Part shown: in pieces, positions 21,301 to 33,122 of the stretch
How the letters are laid out: the number at the start of each line of letters is the position of its first letter
How positions within the stretch are numbered: the stretch's first letter is position 1
Assembly: GCA_933228895.1 (NCBI GenBank)
Contig: OW121856.1
Span: 113,187,163-113,251,162, forward strand
DNA: 64,000 nucleotides
Source: Platycnemis pennipes
Taxonomy: Eukaryota; Arthropoda; Insecta; Odonata; Platycnemididae
Direction: 5' to 3'
The notes under the pieces: model-generated
Told to the model about the DNA's origin: nothing
Databases searched by the model: none
What the model saw: only the letters and a program-made list of their open reading frames with translations
Translations under genes and position numbers: made by a program

Positions 21301-22313
21301 CGCACACTACTTGTCTTATTTTTTTGATCCAAAACAGAAGAATTTGGACTTGATAGATAAGGAAAAGAATTCTGTCATGGTTTTTCCATAATAGGCATAT
21401 GTTGGAAAAGGATTTCTTCCGATAATTGTTAAATGTTTGGAAGAACTGATCGTTTTGAAAAATACATGTTTTCAGATGAAGTACTTAACAATGTATCTGC
21501 CTTGCAGTGAAGTCCACGGAAATGCCATTATAAAAATAATTGAACAGCTTTTCTTCAGCCAGAGTGTCTTCTCCACTTTTAATTTAGTGCACTAAAAACT
21601 GTGGAATAAAATAGGAAATGATGAAGCTGCTTAATTAGCTTTCTTATGCAAGCATTTAAATGATAGCCATCCAATGTAGATGTCTGCATCCTTAATAGAG
21701 TTGATGAGAAAATATGATTCATTCCTACCAGTTTTTTTTTTCTTATGTGTACTTTTTAAAATGAAAATGTGCGTCGTTCATGTTCATGCATTTATAAATA
21801 ATATTTTGTATTATTTATTTCTTCTATTATTCATTTCATCATTTGCATGCCTGATCTCTCTCTCTCTCTGCAAAATATCCAGGAATACAAAGCACTACTT
21901 TATGTGTAATCGAATTTGATAATGTTTTCTGCCTCACGTTTTGCTTTCTTATACATGGAAACTCAGAATAATGCATATAATCCCTCAAATAACCAGAAGA
22001 AATAGCATATTTTTTCTTGGTCCCACATGTGTATTTTGAGCAGGTAGACTGGCTAAACTCACTTTTTCAGTTAAAATTTGACTTAGTTACCAGTATTTTC
22101 TACATATTTTGTTCAATCAATTGTTGTTGGTGGCACATATTTTGTATGCACTAATGTTTTTTTCCATAAAATAATTTATCTCTCAATTTCATCTCATGAT
22201 TTTCTTAACCCTAAATGTGCTTGCTCTTCTCAAAGTAAAAACCACAATTTTTTATTTGAAATTGCCATGCTGCAGTTATTCTCCTGAAATATTTGCTTTT
22301 TAAGATTCATAAT
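21301..22313. other. Unique AT-rich intron, nothing recognised
   Basis: The stretch is A/T-rich with a CT microsatellite near 21855. A 79-codon + frame at 21680-21919 is hydrophobic by chance (Phe/Leu-rich) and has no signal of a real gene. Confidence 0.5.
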
Positions 22314-23294
22314 TAGAGGTCGGTGAAAGTGGTTTTATTTTTTGCTAAAATTCGTTTTAAAACTATGTGATTTCGGTGTTATAGAAAATCTTGGCGGTGT
22401 TATTATAATGTTACAATTTTTGCGCATTTCTAGGCGTTTTATTATTTTTGGTACACATTTTGTGAATGCTTATACTTTTATTAAGCATTTTACATAACAA
22501 GAAAGGCAATGAAAGAAGCACACATAACTAAACACAATCAGAAACAAAGAAACTTGAATTGGGGGTGTGTCGAAATGATTTTTTTTTGCATTGAAGCTCA
22601 GTGGAGTGCCGAATATCCGACGATCAACCGCTAATAAGTAGCACCCCCTCTCCTCCTATCTTTTCTGTTACTTCCCCCCTTACCTCAACTGCTAGCGCTT
22701 CCGTTCCGAGCCAGCGGCCGTGTTTAAGTCTACAAAATTGTTACATTAGGCCCACACTAATGGTTTTCCTTTTCAAGTTATCCAATTACACTGTCTACTG
22801 CGTCGCGGTGAGTCACCGGAATTACTGCTCGGCATTTACGAGTGCCAGGCGTGTGAGCTTATATTTCCGCTCTTTCGCGGCCGTGTTCAGCACATTATTG
22901 ATTCAGAATATCTAATTCTTCAGGGGAGAAACTGCGTCATTCTAGATATTTCCGAGAATTTCAGGATTGAAAAATGTGAATCGAAGAGAGAGGCGGTGAT
23001 TAATTTAACGGCAAATTCCGGCGGAGACATCACTACAGTACGTGCGCGATATTACGCGAATGCGATATGCGTGAGACAAAACAAGCCAATTGACCTTTGA
23101 ATCGTAAGGAGATAGAGCGAATGAACGTCATCAGCATTAAATAATGAAGGCTTAGGCTTCAATCGATTATGACTCTTTACATCTGATTTTTTCGCTAATT
23201 CACGTAAAATTCGCGAAAAAGGCGAAATTTCGTTTTATTTTCCGATTTCGCGTTATTTCACAATATCGCGTCTCGCGAATTTCACGGATCTCTA
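22314..23294. mobile_element. hAT non-autonomous element, single-satellite-unit copy (981 bp)
   Basis: The ends are TAGAGGTCGGTGAAA (22314-22328) and, reversed, TAGAGATCCGTGAAA (23280-23294). A perfect 8-bp duplication TTCATAAT flanks it at 22306-22313 and 23295-23302. Near the right end it has one copy of the block (AATGAAGGCTTAGGCTTC ... CGCTAATTCACGTAAAAT) that is repeated nine times in the related element at 53743-57728. No transposase is present. Confidence 0.9.
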
Positions 23295-23395
23295 TTCATA
23301 ATTGATACATGCATAGTCAATGTCTTTACAAATAAGTAGGTATACATCCAAATAATGCATGCATTGTTTACTATTTTTGACACTCATGTTTCTTT

Positions 23396-24875
23396 GACAC
23401 TCTGTATTCTGTGACTCCTTATCACTGGTGATCAGCCTTCACCGGAGATGAACATCATCTATCACCGCTCTTCCGATTCTGTAACGTGACGAGGTGATGT
23501 TCTTCACCCCAAACAAGGTGATATCACATCACCACCTCAATAGCCACCCTTGTCTCATCACCCCATATGTATATTGAGGTTCCGCCATCATGTTAGCGAG
23601 AAATAAACATTGTGAGTTAATTAATGACGTTAATGTAGTGACAGTGACGAAATTGCAATGGAAAGAATGGCACGTGCATAAAAATAATAATGATCACAGT
23701 TGTATATTTACTATCCTACAACTCTCAATTAATATGTTTTGACGTTAGTACGTTGTGATCTGCACCAGATTATCCCAAATTTTGCATACGATCCAAATTT
23801 CAGGGGCAAAAAGACGTATATCTACAAGACCTTTAGCATTGAAATAGATCTTTGTCAAATTGCTAAAACAATGGCGGAGCCATAAAAAAATCTCCAATTT
23901 ACTTAGTCAAGTCAAAATTGTTTGTATGAGTATAGTAATAAGTGTATATGGACACCAAAATACATAATTGTCGACAACGAAATACAACCAATTAAAAAGA
24001 GTCATTTCAGGCGTTATATGGTGGAATAACATAATTAAATACGATTGACAATTTTCCATAAAGAAATCATTACTTCGACCGGTTTTGATGTGATACATCA
24101 TCATCAGGTCCATAATATATATAATAAATACAACCAATTAATTTCACTTTGACGAGTAATTATGTTTGTTTAAATTATTCCTAAGAATTTGGGTAAATAA
24201 GAAATTTTTCAGTTGTTTGTTATATATTTATGTTTGTTTTTAGCAGCTCGCTTTCGATCGACTTGTATTATGATGTTTGTATTATGATGTTATATTTATT
24301 ACGCGAATGAAAGTCCTGTGTGCATTTGTCATTCTTCACAGAAGGGTGAAAAACACCATTTACATTGTTCATGATTAATATAGTGGAAGTTGAAAATAGG
24401 GCACTGAAGAATGATCACTTTCACCATGGTTTATTCCACGTATCACGATTGAATGGTGCTATTGTTTTTGTTGATATTCCGTAAAATATAAAGGTAATCC
24501 ATGGTTCACTTCGTAATATTAATCCTACTGTTAAAAATCAGCTAGCTGGGTTATTAGAATATCATGTTAAATATTATCAAACATATCATCACTCAGGAAA
24601 CCATTACTACCTGCATGAACATGCATGTTCGTGACTACAAGCATTAAATTTGCACATTACTTGCCTGCCTTGCGGTCATATGATTCACTTGGCTCTCTTT
24701 ATTGGCTAAGCTCATCTTGCCATTTCTAGATCACTCAATTTTTCATAGCACTCCTCATCAACAGGTGAAGAAACTTCACCAGCCAGTTACAGAATCGGAA
24801 ACAATAAGGGCAGGTGAAGTTTTTCGGTGATGTCCATCTCCAGTGATAGATATCACCCAAGTTACAGAATACGTC
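23396..24875. mobile_element. DNA element with about 100-bp imperfect inverted ends
   Basis: The left side reads GTATTCTGTGACTCC, TCACTGGTGATCAGCC and CCGATTCTGTAACG. The right side, reversed, reads GTATTCTGTAACTTGG, TCACTGGAGATGGACATC and CCGATTCTGTAACTGG. The ends are therefore long, imperfect inverted repeats. No clear target duplication was found, so the superfamily is open (MuDR-like is possible). A PLE-end fragment at 24070-24112 appears nested inside. Confidence 0.55.
24070..24112 (-). ncRNA. Decayed hammerhead-like motif, PLE end (2)
   Basis: Minus strand: GGAC, CUGAUGA, a stem II of UGAUG/CAUCA, then AAAAC instead of GAAAC, then the palindrome ACCGGU and C. The invariant G12 is mutated to A, so cleavage would be expected to be lost. 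Stem II pairs perfectly over 5 bp. Confidence 0.55.
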
Positions 24876-25043
24876 CCATGAATGAACTATTATTTGGATC
24901 TGATTTTAATTTAAATCACTCTATTTTTATTTAAAAAATCATTGATTTAAATCACTCAACCCTGGTTTACCATATATGAGAGTCAGAGAAATCGGCGGAG
25001 GTAAAGATTGAAAAGTTTAATTTAAATAAAAATTATTTGAAAA

Positions 25044-25201
25044 CACTGAAAGAAAAAACACGAGCCAAATCTACAAAACTAAATTTTACTACGACCCGGG
25101 TTTCACTGTATTACAGCATCGTCAGGTGCTGTAATACAGTGAATCCCAGGTCATAGTAAAATTCATTTTTGTGGATTTGGCTCGTGTTTTTTCTTTCTGT
25201 G
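25044..25201. repeat. 75-bp inverted repeat with hammerhead core (PLE end 3)
   Basis: Arms 25044-25118 and 25127-25201 are near-exact reverse complements around the 8-base centre TCGTCAGG. On the minus strand, CUGACGA (25119-25125), a stem II with CUGUA/UACAG, GAAAC (25100-25104) and the stem III palindrome ACCCGGGU followed by C form a complete hammerhead core; position 7 of the core tolerates any base. Stem I pairing is only two clear base pairs. The + arm carries a mutated version (GAATC for GAAAC). Confidence 0.7.
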
Positions 25202-25339
25202 TTATCATGTTTCGCCTCCACTCCATATTGCCTGAATCTTCAGAATTGTTTGAAAAGCAAAGAAAATGGTACTGCAACTGTGGTGTATTGTCCAATCGCA
25301 TTGACTCAAGTTGACTAGTCTCTCCCCATAAAGTGTCAA

Positions 25340-28300
25340 ACTTAAATATACAATACATAAGAAATAAAATAGACTGTTTAGAGGTATTTGTTAATGAGCA
25401 TGATGTTGATGTGTGTGCATTACTGAACATCGGCTTAGACCTGCCAAACTCTTGAGTGTGAATATTGAAAGATTTCATATTGCTTCAGCATACTGTGGAC
25501 CAAATGTCAAATGTGGTGGTGTCATAATTTTTGTTTGAAATGGATTCAGTTCCTGTGAATGTAAGATAGCTGGTAGTTTTGTTTTCAGATATGGACTTTG
25601 AATGCTGTATAGTTGATACTTGTTGGAAATAACCATATTTTAATTGTTGGACTATATAGATCCCCAACAGGTAATATACCATCCTTTTTGGATAATTTAA
25701 CTAAGAAATTAGATAAACCTATCTGTGCAACCAATTTTTTGATTGCTTGTGGGGACTTTAATATCAATCTAAGTCAAAATGACAATCTAAGAGAAAGTCT
25801 CATGGATATACTTTTATCTAGAGGGATGTGTCGATTCTCGATAGCACCAATTCTTGAGGATTGGTCATGGTCCCTTAATGGACCGTGGGATTGGTTTTGA
25901 GAATGGATCGCCTAAAGTCGACACCGATACCGTCGATGCTAGGGATGGTCGGATCGGATCTATCATTTTACTCGAATCCGGATTCAGATCCAAAGACACA
26001 AGAGTAAAATCAGATCCGGATGGTAGATTTTAAATTTCTGCGGCTTAGCGATGGAAGCATCCCCCTGCGGTATTAGGTGCGGTAGATATTGACAAGGAGA
26101 GGTTGTGTAAATATGGTCACGAATTTAGTTGAACAATTTGCAACTAGAAGCAAAATAAAGAATGACTTTTTCCCCCATTACCCTGGCATCGCCAGAAAAA
26201 AATGACCTAGAATGCCACACGTGGGTAGCCTTCATTCGCTGTGGGATCAGGCGGACAATAAGAGGTGGTGTACGAAAGGAAGTTCAATCCCTATCTCAGT
26301 TTAATATTTTCTTTCAGTTATTGCATAATAATTTTATCATTCAATTTAAAACCCTTAAATCTGAATACTCACTTTTTTATACTTTTATTGTTTAAATTAG
26401 ATTTAGGAATGTATCACTAAAAAAGTAGGGATGGTTGGGTTGGATCCAAAGACCCACGGATCTTTCATTTCATTCGCTACTGAAATTATATCAGAATACT
26501 ATAATATCGTATCCGGATCTGAAATTTTTAAATTTTGCAGCTTAGTGATTGAGAGTGCGCCCCACGAATGGAATGTAGGTACCGTAGATACTGACTTGGG
26601 AAGGAGTTGTAACCTGGGTCACGAAATGAGATGAACATTTTTCCATGCTACTAGAGCAAAATAAAGAAATACATGTCTTGGCTTTATTTTTTCTCCTCCA
26701 CAGGCCCTTGGGAATGCATGGGAAAAAAATAATGCAGAATGTCACGCGGGTTGCCTACATTCACCAGACACGCATTAACTGGTGATAATGAAGTTTTTAA
26801 TAATGTGAGCAAGTTTTTGCCGTTCGTGTGTTCGATCCTTAACACTGGCTAGTAATACCATCATGCTGTATTCCTGGAGTAAGGCAAGATGGCAGTTAAA
26901 AAAAGTAGATTATCAGAAATTTCATCTCAATATATAAGTCAACAAAGTAAATGAAAATAATGAAATTGCCGTCAGTGAAAAGTGATTAGAAAAATATTTT
27001 ATTACAGAATTAAAACCATGGAAACAGTACGTTAACTTTACAATGTATTTCTGAGTGATACATTTGTAAATCTAGTTTAAGCGATAAAAGTACAAAAAAA
27101 GACAGTATTTGCACACAAGGGTCGGAAATTAAGGATTTTAAAATATTTGATTCAATGGCTGAAAGAAAACTTTTAAACATCGATAAGGATCGAACTTCAT
27201 TATCTGCAGTACACTACCCCACTCTACTATTGTCAGCTTACCCCAGTTCAGAGGATGCAGGCTCCCCGCATGTCATTCAATCTTTTTTCTTGGCTAATGG
27301 ACAAAAAAGCCAAGACATTTTTCTTTATTTTCCTTCTAGTAGCATGAAAAAAGGCTCATCTCATTTCATGATCCGAGTTACACAACCTCTCTCTATAAGT
27401 ATAAAACTCAGTTATTATTAATAATACATTGCAAAATTACTAGTTTAGCAGCTTGAAATATTCTAAAATAAATATTTTATCTTAAAAATGGAATTCCCAG
27501 ATATTTTGCGAATCTTGACCGCATTAAACCATTTATTTGGTTTCTAAAAAAAGAATTTGAAAGCATTCAAGGATTTGATTTACAACAGCAACCCAAGTTA
27601 ATGTAAACCGATTGTGCACTGAATTAATTTTAGGTTTTATTTTGTCTATTATCTCATATTCTATATTATATTATAATTGGTGTGACATGCTCGGAAGTCT
27701 TTTCTGTGTAATTAAAAACTTTAATATGAAAAGGTTGATGGTATCAGTATCGAGAATTGATTTTCCAGAAGTGGAGAATCGATAAAATTTGGTATTGACT
27801 CTTCTCTACTTTTATCCTATGACCTAAAACAAACAGTTTTTCTGACTACCAAACAAATGAAGTCTTCAACTATCATTAATAATATCTTCACATACTTGAC
27901 CCTCAAGAATGGTACTGAGATCGAATCCCATCTTTCTGACCACAAAGCCTTATTAACATATAGTTGTTAATTGATGTCCATGGTACAAGCTGTGGTACAA
28001 ACTGACTCAAAATCCTCAACTAACAATAATACTTGTCATAAAAAACGTTACTATTGAGTAGAGGTTATGGAAGAATTTTCCACCACCCTGCAAAAAACTG
28101 ATTGGGAATTGGTTTATAGTTCAGAATCTGTAAATTAAAAGTATGATACATTGCTTAACAAATTCCTCACCATTTTCAATGGTTGCTTTCCTCTACAAGC
28201 AACTAAATGAAGAAAGCCTCATAATAAAACTTGGCTTACACCAGAGATTTCTCACATTTCTAAAGAATTAAAATTCCCTGTGGGCAAGGCACGAAGCTAC

Positions 28301-28735
28301 TAATGACAATGGCATAAAACAGCAGTATGGTGATTGTATAAAGCAGTACTCTAAATTAATAATTGATATGAAAAGAAATTTTAATGTTAACACTATCTCT
28401 TCCTCGAAAACAAATCCAAAGCAGTGTGGGAAATAATCAATAATAACTGTGGTAAATCACCGAGAAGAAATTCTAATCAACTCAATCCAGTTTGGAAGGG
28501 AACTAGTGTCTGATCCCAATGCTGTTGCTAATCATTTTAATAACCATTTTCTAAGTATCCTAAATATAAATCGTTGTCTTCTAATCCTACTTTACAATCA
28601 CCAACACTTAGTTATTTCTGTGCCTAATAACATCTATCTCCACCCAACATGTGAAAAGGAAATAAAAGAAATTATCATCAAAATTAGCAAAAACACTCAG
28701 GTGGATGGGATGAGGTTCCATGCTCACCCTTAAAC
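25340..28735 (+). pseudogene. CR1/Jockey-type LINE relic split by a hAT insertion
   Basis: The + strand encodes an apurinic-type endonuclease: NIQYIRNKIDCLEVFVNEHD at about 25345, IVGLYRSPTGNIPSF, then CGDFNINLS, up to DILLS at 25818. The reading resumes at 27809 with SYDLKQTVFL, then INNIFTYLTLKN and LSDHKALLTYS, the end of the endonuclease domain. It then enters the pre-RT linker (FNNHFLSILNI, KEIKEIIIKISKN) up to about 28735. Stops are frequent, and the reverse transcriptase palm is missing. Skipping 25819-27816 restores the frame across the insertion. Confidence 0.85.
25819..27808. mobile_element. hAT element inserted in the LINE (1990 bp)
   Basis: An 8-bp duplication CTTTTATC at 25811-25818 and 27809-27816 flanks the ends TAGAGGGATGTG and, reversed, TAGAGAAGAGTC. 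The end repeats are short and decayed. Inside, from 25940 (TAGGGATGGTCGGATCGG) to about 27590, lies a truncated, reversed copy of the GGATCC-rich hAT family of 8891-10963, with two forward modules (25940-26425 and 26426-26780) and one inverted module (about 27130-27430). The outer ends have TCGATTCTCGATA-type repeats and belong to another hAT family. Confidence 0.75.
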
Positions 28736-28768
28736 GGGACTTGCAGAAACTATAGCTCTATTAGCTCT

Positions 28769-29750
28769 AACAGGGTGGCGATCATCAGGGGAAACCTGGA
28801 ATTGTCAGGGAATTTTTAATTTCTGGAAAAGTCAGGGAATTCTTGTCACAGTCAGGGAGAAACTGGTATAGGAAATTCTCGTTATTTTTCTACCATTATG
28901 TTTATCAGCAGTCTTTCCTGCCCCTTATTTCACCAACTAAAATTAATGTCCGTTGCCGAAATGCATAGAATAAGCCCCGTCAATTCATTGAACATTCAGT
29001 TGTGAATCTTAGTTACTTAGTTGTAAATCAGTCGTACAATGTATCCCTTTTGTATATCCTTAATGCAATATTTGCCTAGCAGTGTTAAAAATCATGATCA
29101 CCATGTATTCCGCTCAGCACAAAGAATCTGAGGCTATGTTGTTCGGAAGATTTTACCTCGTGTTTTTTTTAACTTCTGAGACTCAGATCAAGAGGTAGTT
29201 GGAACACATAGCTCATAGTAAATACGTGCTTGAAGTTCTAAAAATATGATACGATGATTATTAAAACATGTAAACAAAATCTTACTTAAGAGGGCGCAGG
29301 AGAGGAAGCTTTCCGCAGCCTTCTCTCAACAGATGGCTATGTTCGCAGCCCGCGACGTCGGATGTAGTTCCTACAATCGCCTACAGTTGCGCTGAGAATA
29401 CGTCATCGGCGAGCGGGGGGAGGGGAGTGGAGTCTCCCTCTCCCCTCCCTTATGTCGCAACTTGCCTGCCCGTCATTTTTTTTCTCGGAAGACAAAAGAC
29501 AGCGGAGTGACCTCTCAAATTACAATCCCAGCAGAAGCCATCGTTCTCACTATCGGGATATCTTCATCAGGCCCAGGGCAGCTAAATCATCGGTAGTCAG
29601 GGAAATTTTGGGTTCTCGCCGAAATGGCGCATACAAAATGAAATTGACAACATTTATTTACTATGTGCTAATACAATGATCATGCAATCAATGCATGAGT
29701 ATATGATTGAATGTACAGCTTACATATAAGACCCGCGGCAGACCTCTACA
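28769..29750 (+). other. Possible hAT start and unclassified sequence
   Basis: CAGGGTGGCGATCATCAGGG with repeated GTCAGGGAATTT blocks at about 28769-28862 looks like the left end of an animal hAT family rich in CAGGGAA. A lone GTAGTCAGGGAAATTTTGG near 29593 may be part of its right side. No duplication could be identified. A C/T-rich tract (CTCCCTCTCCCCTCCC) lies near 29432. No gene is recognised. Confidence 0.4.
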
Positions 29751-29851
29751 AAAATGAAAATATGCACGGAAAACGCCGTAACATTTAGAGGTGTTAATGA
29801 TTTTAACAAAACAAACTTTTACAAAATACCACAAAAAATGTGTTAAACAAA

Positions 29852-29897
29852 CTTACGACCCAGGTTTCGTCCGAATAATCGTCATCATCAGGTAAAA
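29852..29897 (-). ncRNA. Hammerhead-ribozyme-like motif, PLE 3' end (4)
   Basis: Minus strand: UUUUAC, CUGAUGA, a stem II region containing CGA-UUAU-UCG, GAAAC, the near-palindromic stem III ACCUGGGU, cleavage base C, then GUAAGU. UUAC before the core pairs with GUAA after the predicted cut (5 bp counting one G-U), a real stem I. Predicted cleavage is between minus-strand bases 29857 and 29856. Three extra bases sit at each side of stem II, so activity is uncertain. It lies downstream of the PLE relic at 30180-31117. Confidence 0.72.
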
Positions 29898-29936
29898 GTA
29901 CATGGTACGAACTCTATATACCAGCCAACAACCAGG

Positions 29937-30000
29937 GGGGAGGGGAGGGGGTGGGTTGGGATAGGAGGAGAGGGAGGGGAAGGAGGGGGGGGGGGGGGTG
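29937..30000 (+). repeat. G-rich tract next to the PLE hammerhead
   Basis: A run of G with A and T spacers ends in about 14 consecutive G. On the transposon sense strand this is C-rich and lies between the GIY-YIG coding end and the hammerhead-like motif, the same layout as at 19.1-19.5 kb and 48.4-48.7 kb. Confidence 0.85.
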
Positions 30001-30179
30001 GTGAATTAGAGAGGACTATGGGTAGAACTGCCTGGCAAGTTGCAAGCCGATGTGAGGGGGTCAGAGGATAGGGAAAGGGAAGCAACTGCCTTCAGGATGG
30101 GGGAGGAGGCGGGAAACAAATACTCATTGATGAATGTTGCCCTAGGGTCACCCATTTTCTTTAAATTTCCAATTGCTCT

Positions 30180-31117
30180 CTAGAATTGAGCTCTCCGTCT
30201 CCGATGGCACATACATAATATATTAACATTAAAATCACTCTGGTGGTCATTGTCAATTAAACGTGTAGCAAAATTACTTATCTTGTCACATTTGGTATTG
30301 AAAGCTTTAAAATGTTCCTTGGTCCGCATGTTAAAGTTCCTGGATGTCTGTCCAACGTAAACCCCATCACAGTCACTACACTTTAAAGAATACACACCAC
30401 TTTTGGTCATGGGATCTAATGTGTCCTTGCATTTAACTAAAATGCTTTTAAGTGTCACAAGCGGTTTGAAAGCCACACGGAAATTTTCTTTTGGGAGTCT
30501 CTTTGAAATTTTATGAGAGAGCTGTCCTAAAAATGTGATTGGGACCTATTTCTTATCACTGCTCGGAACATGTTCAGAGGTGTAAGTTAGATCAACGGCC
30601 CTCGACCTCGTATAAGTTTATCAATTAATGTACAAGAATACTCGTTTTGCCTGGCAATATGCTTGATTGTATCAACTTCTTTGTTGTAATCCTCCTTGGA
30701 TAAGGGTACATTTACGAGGCGATGAATCATTGAGTGGAAGGGCATCAATTTTTGAGTAAAACAATGCCTAGAATCTGCAGGGATGACATGCGCTGTAAAA
30801 CTAGGTTTTCGGTATATGGAGAAGGCATGTCTATCGTCCACTAATGCTATTGTTTGGTCTAGAAAATTAATTGACCGCTCCGTATCAACCTTGCAGTTAA
30901 AGGATATTTTCGAGTGGATTTTATTGAGGAAACTGTTGAACAAATTTAATTGCGGTCCGACCCATTCCATAGTACATTGTTCTATGATGTCATTATCAAT
31001 TAAATGTTTAGCAAACTTTAATTTGTTCAGCAGTTTCCTTAGTAAAATCCACCCGAAAATATCCTTTACCTCTGAGGTTGATACGGAGCGGTCAATTAAT
31101 TTTGCACAGAATTGCAC
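30180..31117 (-). pseudogene. Penelope-like element: RT end and GIY-YIG endonuclease
   Basis: Minus-strand frames give the end of a PLE reverse transcriptase (LNKIHSKISFNCKVDTERSI, then FLDQTIALVDDRHAFSIYRK and CFTQKLMPFHSMIHRLVNVP). After a frame break comes the endonuclease (TKSGVYSLKCSDCDGVYVGQ, TSRNFNMRTKEHFKAF) with an H-x-x-x-F-A-type tail. The RT catalytic core upstream is missing. The first 30 codons (AKLIDRSVSTSEVKDIFGWI) are not PLE sense: they are the antisense of the VDTERSINF region, because 31017-31105 is an inverted duplicate of 30858-30945. Confidence 0.88.
30858..31105. repeat. Inverted duplication inside the PLE
   Basis: The segment 30858-30945 reappears reversed at 31017-31105. 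As a result both strands encode nearly the same peptide (KLIDRSVST ... KDIF.WILLRKLLNK), and both carry KIH.KISF and VDTERSINF. The spacer is about 71 bases. Arms differ at several positions. Confidence 0.85.
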
Positions 31118-33052
31118 AGAAGATGATTTTGCTTTGACTGTGTGATCATCATCATCGCCTGATGAAAAAGTAATGAAAGAAATTCCGTTGATTCCGGATA
31201 TCTGTCTGTTTTGGTGACGTTTTAGTGACCAAAGAATATTTTTACCGTATAAGATGATCCGGTGAGATATTTCATAATGAGTAATTAATTAAACACATGC
31301 GATGAAAGATCATTGAAAAATAATTATCTTGAAAATGTTTGAGCTGATTATTTGCATTAAAGAAACAAAAAAAAGTTGCATACAAAAATTCAGGTGGAGT
31401 TAAACTTCGATTTCTCCAGCAATGTATTTTCAAATTATGAAAAATTCACAAAATTGGATAAGGAAAGGTGTTGAAAACCCATTATCATTACGTTGTAGGC
31501 CTCAAAGCGTCATCATGCGGCCTGAATATTGCACATTGCACGGCCTATATGAATGAATGAACGAATGACGGTCTTCCTACTCAATACTTTATGATGCTGA
31601 CATACCTTGCACGATAGCTGGCAGTATTCGAAAAGCAAATAGACAGCAATAATCCCAGGCAAGTTAGGTGGAATGATATTCTTGCTCAAATCCAGCACAG
31701 GGAGGGTGGTTTTTCAGAAATACGTTAGACCAGGAGACAAAGAGATGGGCATAAATAGGATTTCTTTATCAACTATCCCCGATAATTTCTCTTAAAGCGG
31801 CGAAATACGACTACCTTTCTGAAAGCAATTGCAACAGTAGAAGATAGAACCATCCGCCTATCATGAGATAAGATCCAAATTCCCTTGAACGACAAGACAT
31901 AGGTATGCACGGCAAAAGAGAAGAATAGGTCGATGTAAACAAATGGAATTACATTATTTTAACGTATCTTCGATATAAATATACAATATGTATGCAGGGC
32001 TTTCGTAAAATAAAAAATGCTGAACGAAAAACATTCACTATCGTCAGGTCTCAAATTGAAAACTTCGTATTTCAAGTCAATTACATTACAGCTCCACCAA
32101 TCCTCACTGACATTAACAGAACGTTTTCATGGTTTATATGGTCATGGAAAATATTGAAGTTCGTTTTTTGTTAACTTTTTCAAACGAGTGAAAGAGAGCG
32201 AATAGGCAGACACCGGGAATCCTAGGATCTTTACAGACTGTGGGAGAAGGAACGCAGCCTAAATAAAAAAGATAGGAAAGACGGATAATGTTAAGTTTGG
32301 CGAGAACGAGATAGTTAAATACAGCGTTTAAAATGCATGCACAGAATAATATACGTCCGTTCTGGATGCAAGCAGGTTTACATTTCGGAGCAGGCAAGCT
32401 GCCTGTATTCCGTTACATATCCGGGCCAGACAGGGTAAGGTGAGTCCATCACCTTACCCTGTTTGAAATTCCCCCGTGGTGGCCGAAATCTAAGTCTAAT
32501 GTTCCATCAGAAAGGAATCCGATTTTCTCTCCGAGCGATAGTGGCGGCGCTCAATTTCTTGGTAAAATGTTTTCTCCCATAGTACATCGACACCTTCCTG
32601 CTGCCGCAATAATTTTATAACGCTTTTTTCATTGTCATGTCAGGATTGCATGGCTGCAGTATTGATGTCACTGTATAACATTTTATTTTGCTTACTAAGG
32701 TGGCGGAACCGGTTGTTTTTCGTCGGAGGACATACGCTACTGAAATTAGACACTGTCAACCGCTTTCTACGTTTCTCCATTCCAAGTTGGCAGCCTACTT
32801 GATCGACTGTGGTCTTTTCTAAAGCGTCTCTCTCCAAATTTGTTAATTTCAGAGACGCAAAAAATTCCTGCGCTTCGACTGAATCTATACACTAACTTAA
32901 ATTGGCACATTTTGCAATTCAACGTAAACACTGACCTTAACCCCTCCCGTTTTTCAAACATGGCCTACACAAGTTCGAAGGATTCAGGCTTAACTATGTG
33001 CAAATCCATAGTGACAGAGAAAAATAACAATAGATATTTCCATTGTAAATTT
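31118..33052. other. Unclassified intron sequence with one perfect hairpin
   Basis: No gene is recognised. GTGATCATCATCATCGCCTG near 31141 is a lone PLE-end-like block. At 32431-32461, CAGGGTAAGGTGA and TCACCTTACCCTG form a perfect 13-bp hairpin with a 5-base loop. Minus frames of 60-87 codons between 32134 and 32961 show no known domain. Confidence 0.45.
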
Positions 33053-33122
33053 ATTGACGGAACAACTAGTTTCAGCGCTTCTGTGCCAACGTTGGTTCCT
33101 TCCTGCGCCATCGTCAGGTGCA
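33053..33122 (-). ncRNA. Hammerhead-ribozyme-like motif, PLE 3' end (5)
   Basis: Minus strand: CAC, CUGACGA (33111-33117), a long stem II closed by GGCGC/GCGC with an internal CCAACGUUGG palindrome, GAAAC (33069-33073), the palindrome ACUAGU, U, then GUUCCGUC. The core is complete, and the end (GAAACUAGUUGU-like) is the same as motif 1 at 19115. Stem I pairs only two adjacent bases by eye. No PLE coding sequence is attached here. Confidence 0.65.
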
